A stretch of DNA of 64,000 nucleotides from contig CAIYDY010000373.1 of NCBI GenBank assembly GCA_903925015.1, forward strand, positions 1 through 64,000, in the 5' to 3' direction. Both the position numbers and the translations under genes were made by a program. The notes beneath the pieces were generated by a model that made no database searches, was not told the DNA's origin, and saw only the letters and a list, made by a program, of their open reading frames with translations. Numbering within the stretch: position 1 is the first letter of the stretch; each line of letters starts with the position of its first letter. Below are positions 61,901 to 64,000 of the stretch, piece after piece. Source of the DNA: an uncultured Acidobacteriia bacterium. GTDB taxonomy: Bacteria; Acidobacteriota; Terriglobia; Bryobacterales; Bryobacteraceae.

Positions 61901-63370
61901 ATGGATCTCGTTAGTCGTCGCCAATTCTGCACCGCCACCGCCGCCGCAACCATCGCCGCCACAACCACTGCAACCGCACAGCAGCCCCGGTCCCGCCCCA
62001 ACATCGTCTTCGTCCTCACGGATGACCAAGGCTATGGCGACATCGCCATCCTCGGCAACCCCGTCATCAAGACGCCGAATCTGGACCACCTCCACTCCCA
62101 AAGCGTCCGTTTCAGCGATTTCCACGTAAGCCCCACCTGCGCGCCCACCCGCACCTCCCTGATGACCGGCCGCCACGAATTCAAATCCGGCGTCACCCAC
62201 ACCATCTTCGAGCGGGAGCGCATGAGCCTGAAATCCACCACCATCGCCGAAACCCTCAAAAACGCCGGCTACACCACCGGCATCTTCGGCAAATGGCACT
62301 TGGGCGACGACGAGTCGCACCAGCCCGGCAACCGCGGTTTCAACGAGGTCTTCATCCACGGCTGCGGGGGCATCGGGCAGGACTACCCCGGCACCTGCTC
62401 CGATGCCCCCGGCAATACCTACTTCGACCCCACCATCCGCCACAACGGCAAGTTCGTCCGCACCCGCGGCTACTGCACCGACGTCTTTTTCGGCCAGGCG
62501 CTTGCCTGGATCGAGCAATGCAAGGACGCAGCCAAGCCCTTCTTCGCCTACATCACCCCCAACGCCCCCCACGCCCCGCTGCAATGCCCCGACGAGTACC
62601 AACGCATGTACAAGGGCCTCGGTCTCGATGAAAACACCCAGAAGTACTTCGGCATGTGCACCAACATTGACGACAATGTCGGCAAGCTCATGAGCCGCCT
62701 TACGGATTGGGGGATCGAGAAAAACACGTTGCTCGTCTTCATGACCGACAACGGCGGCACCGGCGGCGTCCGCGTCTTCAACGCCGGCATGCACGGTGCA
62801 AAAGGAACCCCGTACATGGGAGGCACGCGCGTTCCGGCGTTTTTCCGCTGGCCCGGCACCCTGCAGCCCGGCGACCGCCCCAACCTTGCAGCCCACATCG
62901 ACATCTTCCCCACATTTGCGGAGATCGCCGGCACCCCCATCCCCACCAATGTCAAACTCGACGGGCGCAGCTTGGTCCCGCTCCTCAAAGATCCCGCTGC
63001 CACCTGGCCCGACCGATTTCTTTTCACCCACGTCGGCCGCTGGGATACCGGGAAGGCCGCGGAGGCCAAGTACGACAAGTGCCGCGTCCGCAGCGCCCAA
63101 TATTCGCTCGTCAACAGCAAGCCCGCAAAGTCTTGGGAACTCTACGATCTGAAGTCCGATCCTGGCGAAAAGCAGAACATCGCCGCGCAGCATCCCGATG
63201 TGGTTGCCCGCATGGAAACCGCCTACGACCAATGGTGGGCCGAAATCCTGCCGCTTCTCGAAAACGAAAATGCAGTGCCGCCCGCCCTCGCTCCCTACAA
63301 GAAGCTATACTTCGACCAGTACGGCGGCGGTCCCGGAATCATGCCCGGCGCCCCGGTAAGGCCAAAATGA
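61901..63370 (+). CDS. Sulfatase, arylsulfatase-A-like
   Basis: This 489-residue S1-type sulfatase has a signal peptide (MDLVSRRQFCTATAAATIAA). Cys80 is in 'SPTCAPTRTSLMTGRH': the motif reads CxPTR rather than the classical CxPSR, a variant common in this sulfatase subgroup. Metal motif Asp41/Asp42 is in 'VLTDDQGYGD' and 'VFMTDNGGTGG' is the second. It probably desulfates the same glycan as the other two sulfatases. Its stop overlaps the next gene by ATGA. Confidence 0.9.
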   Translation: MDLVSRRQFCTATAAATIAATTTATAQQPRSRPNIVFVLTDDQGYGDIAILGNPVIKTPNLDHLHSQSVRFSDFHVSPTCAPTRTSLMTGRHEFKSGVTHTIFERERMSLKSTTIAETLKNAGYTTGIFGKWHLGDDESHQPGNRGFNEVFIHGCGGIGQDYPGTCSDAPGNTYFDPTIRHNGKFVRTRGYCTDVFFGQALAWIEQCKDAAKPFFAYITPNAPHAPLQCPDEYQRMYKGLGLDENTQKYFGMCTNIDDNVGKLMSRLTDWGIEKNTLLVFMTDNGGTGGVRVFNAGMHGAKGTPYMGGTRVPAFFRWPGTLQPGDRPNLAAHIDIFPTFAEIAGTPIPTNVKLDGRSLVPLLKDPAATWPDRFLFTHVGRWDTGKAAEAKYDKCRVRSAQYSLVNSKPAKSWELYDLKSDPGEKQNIAAQHPDVVARMETAYDQWWAEILPLLENENAVPPALAPYKKLYFDQYGGGPGIMPGAPVRPK

Positions 63371-64000
63371 CACCCACCCGACGCCAATTCCTCGCCACGC
63401 CCCTCGCCCTCGCAGCAGCTGGTTCCGGTCGGGCTGCCCCCGGCTCGATGTTCTTCTTCACCTCTTCGGAACTCTTGCGGATGAGCGCTTTCGCCCGTAG
63501 GGATCGCGCCGATTTCATCAACAAGCGTGTCAAGTCCGCACTATCCGCCGGTCCCTGGAGCGTCACCTACAAGCGGCCCGAAGGACTCGGAATCGACGCC
63601 GGTCCCCATGACTACGTCTCCGAGGGCCCCTACTGGTTCCCCGATCCCGACAATCCCGGCGGCCCCTATATCCGACACGACGGTGTCCGGAACACCAAGC
63701 GCTTCCTCGGCAATGCCAACGACATGCGCGCCATGACCGACGCTGTCGTGTCGCTCGGCATGGGCCATAGCCTCCTCGGCCTTGCCGGTTGCGCCGGCCG
63801 CGCAGCCAAAATTCTCTCCGTCTACTTCCTCGACGCCGAAACCCGAATGACTCCCGACCTTCGCTACGGCCAGATGGTGCGCGGACGCAATACGGGACGC
63901 GGAACCGGCATTATTGATACCGCCTGCCTGATCCAGCTCGTCCACGGAATCGCGCTTCTCGAGTCCTCTCCCGGCTTCCCCCGTGAAGTCTCGGACGGAA
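63367..64000 (+). CDS. Alginate-lyase-family protein, truncated by window end
   Basis: This covers at least 211 residues and continues past 64000. Signal peptide MTPTRRQFLATPLALAAAG. The alginate_lyase-like domain has 'EGPYWFPDPDNPGGPYIRHD' and 'RMTPDLRYGQMVRGRNTGRG', closely matching the paralogue at 54219-55388 (EGDYWWPDPKNPDGPYIQ; RMNPNLQFAQ). Starts by ATGA overlap with the sulfatase. It is presumably a second uronate-polysaccharide lyase. Confidence 0.85.
   Translation, partial: MTPTRRQFLATPLALAAAGSGRAAPGSMFFFTSSELLRMSAFARRDRADFINKRVKSALSAGPWSVTYKRPEGLGIDAGPHDYVSEGPYWFPDPDNPGGPYIRHDGVRNTKRFLGNANDMRAMTDAVVSLGMGHSLLGLAGCAGRAAKILSVYFLDAETRMTPDLRYGQMVRGRNTGRGTGIIDTACLIQLVHGIALLESSPGFPREVSDG

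Noticed and set aside
61646-63232. Long minus-strand open frame opposite the third sulfatase
   Set aside because: Antisense shadow, Gly/Val/Ala-rich without domain features.

Overview
The window is GC-rich chromosomal DNA, almost fully coding, and most likely from an Acidobacteriota of the Bryobacterales/Solibacter type. This assignment is inferred from gene content: a TIGR03435 soil protein, a DUF1800/DUF1501 pair, a very large Oar-type TonB-dependent protein with an N-terminal carboxypeptidase-regulatory domain, a secreted metallo-hydrolase ending in an IPT-like 'NASYG...GSGF' domain, and many secreted sulfatases. No rRNA, CRISPR array, insertion sequence or phage module was recognised. One tRNA (Phe, GAA) is present. 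Very many neighbouring genes overlap by ATGA, so translational coupling is common here.

Layout. 1-1657 is the least gene-dense part: a HEPN-like gene coupled to a small membrane protein, and a frameshifted coiled-coil remnant. 1658-15413 carries housekeeping and secreted genes: a 2-hydroxyacid dehydrogenase, a multidomain glycosyltransferase coupled to a TPR protein, a sirtuin, a BNR-repeat protein, DinB, a PDZ protein, an ECF sigma factor with a HEAT-repeat anti-sigma factor, and an aldehyde dehydrogenase. 14835-17230 is a two-gene module encoding a TIR-transmembrane protein with a sensor-like C-terminal region and a helical partner. 19065-22636 is a five-gene envelope-stress-like operon (ECF sigma, anti-sigma, B-box membrane protein, small membrane protein, DUF4097 protein). 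22711-28881 has TIGR03435, nrdR, a SoxC/SoxD-like pair, rhomboid and glutathione peroxidase. 28893-37044 has DUF1501/DUF1800, two secreted hydrolases and outer-membrane/periplasmic proteins. 37041-43280 has an aminotransferase/cyclodeaminase-family pair, yqeY with an OPT transporter, and vapBC with a rhodanese. 43289-48650 has fumarase, tRNA-Phe, a metalloprotease, a 49-residue gene and a PepSY pair.

The most distinctive part is 48654-64000, which resembles a polysaccharide-utilisation locus without SusD. A seven-gene minus-strand operon (gaps of -8 to +14 bp) runs TonB-dependent receptor, sulfatase, alginate-lyase-family protein, sulfatase, GH2, metallo-hydrolase, membrane protein. A divergent cupin/AraC regulator faces it, followed by a ParDE-like pair with a broken toxin, a third sulfatase and a second alginate-lyase-family gene that runs off the window. 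The inferred job is uptake and breakdown of a sulfated, uronate-containing glycan. Apparent single-base frameshifts occur in the GH2 gene, the ParE gene and the coiled-coil remnant. They may be real or consensus errors.
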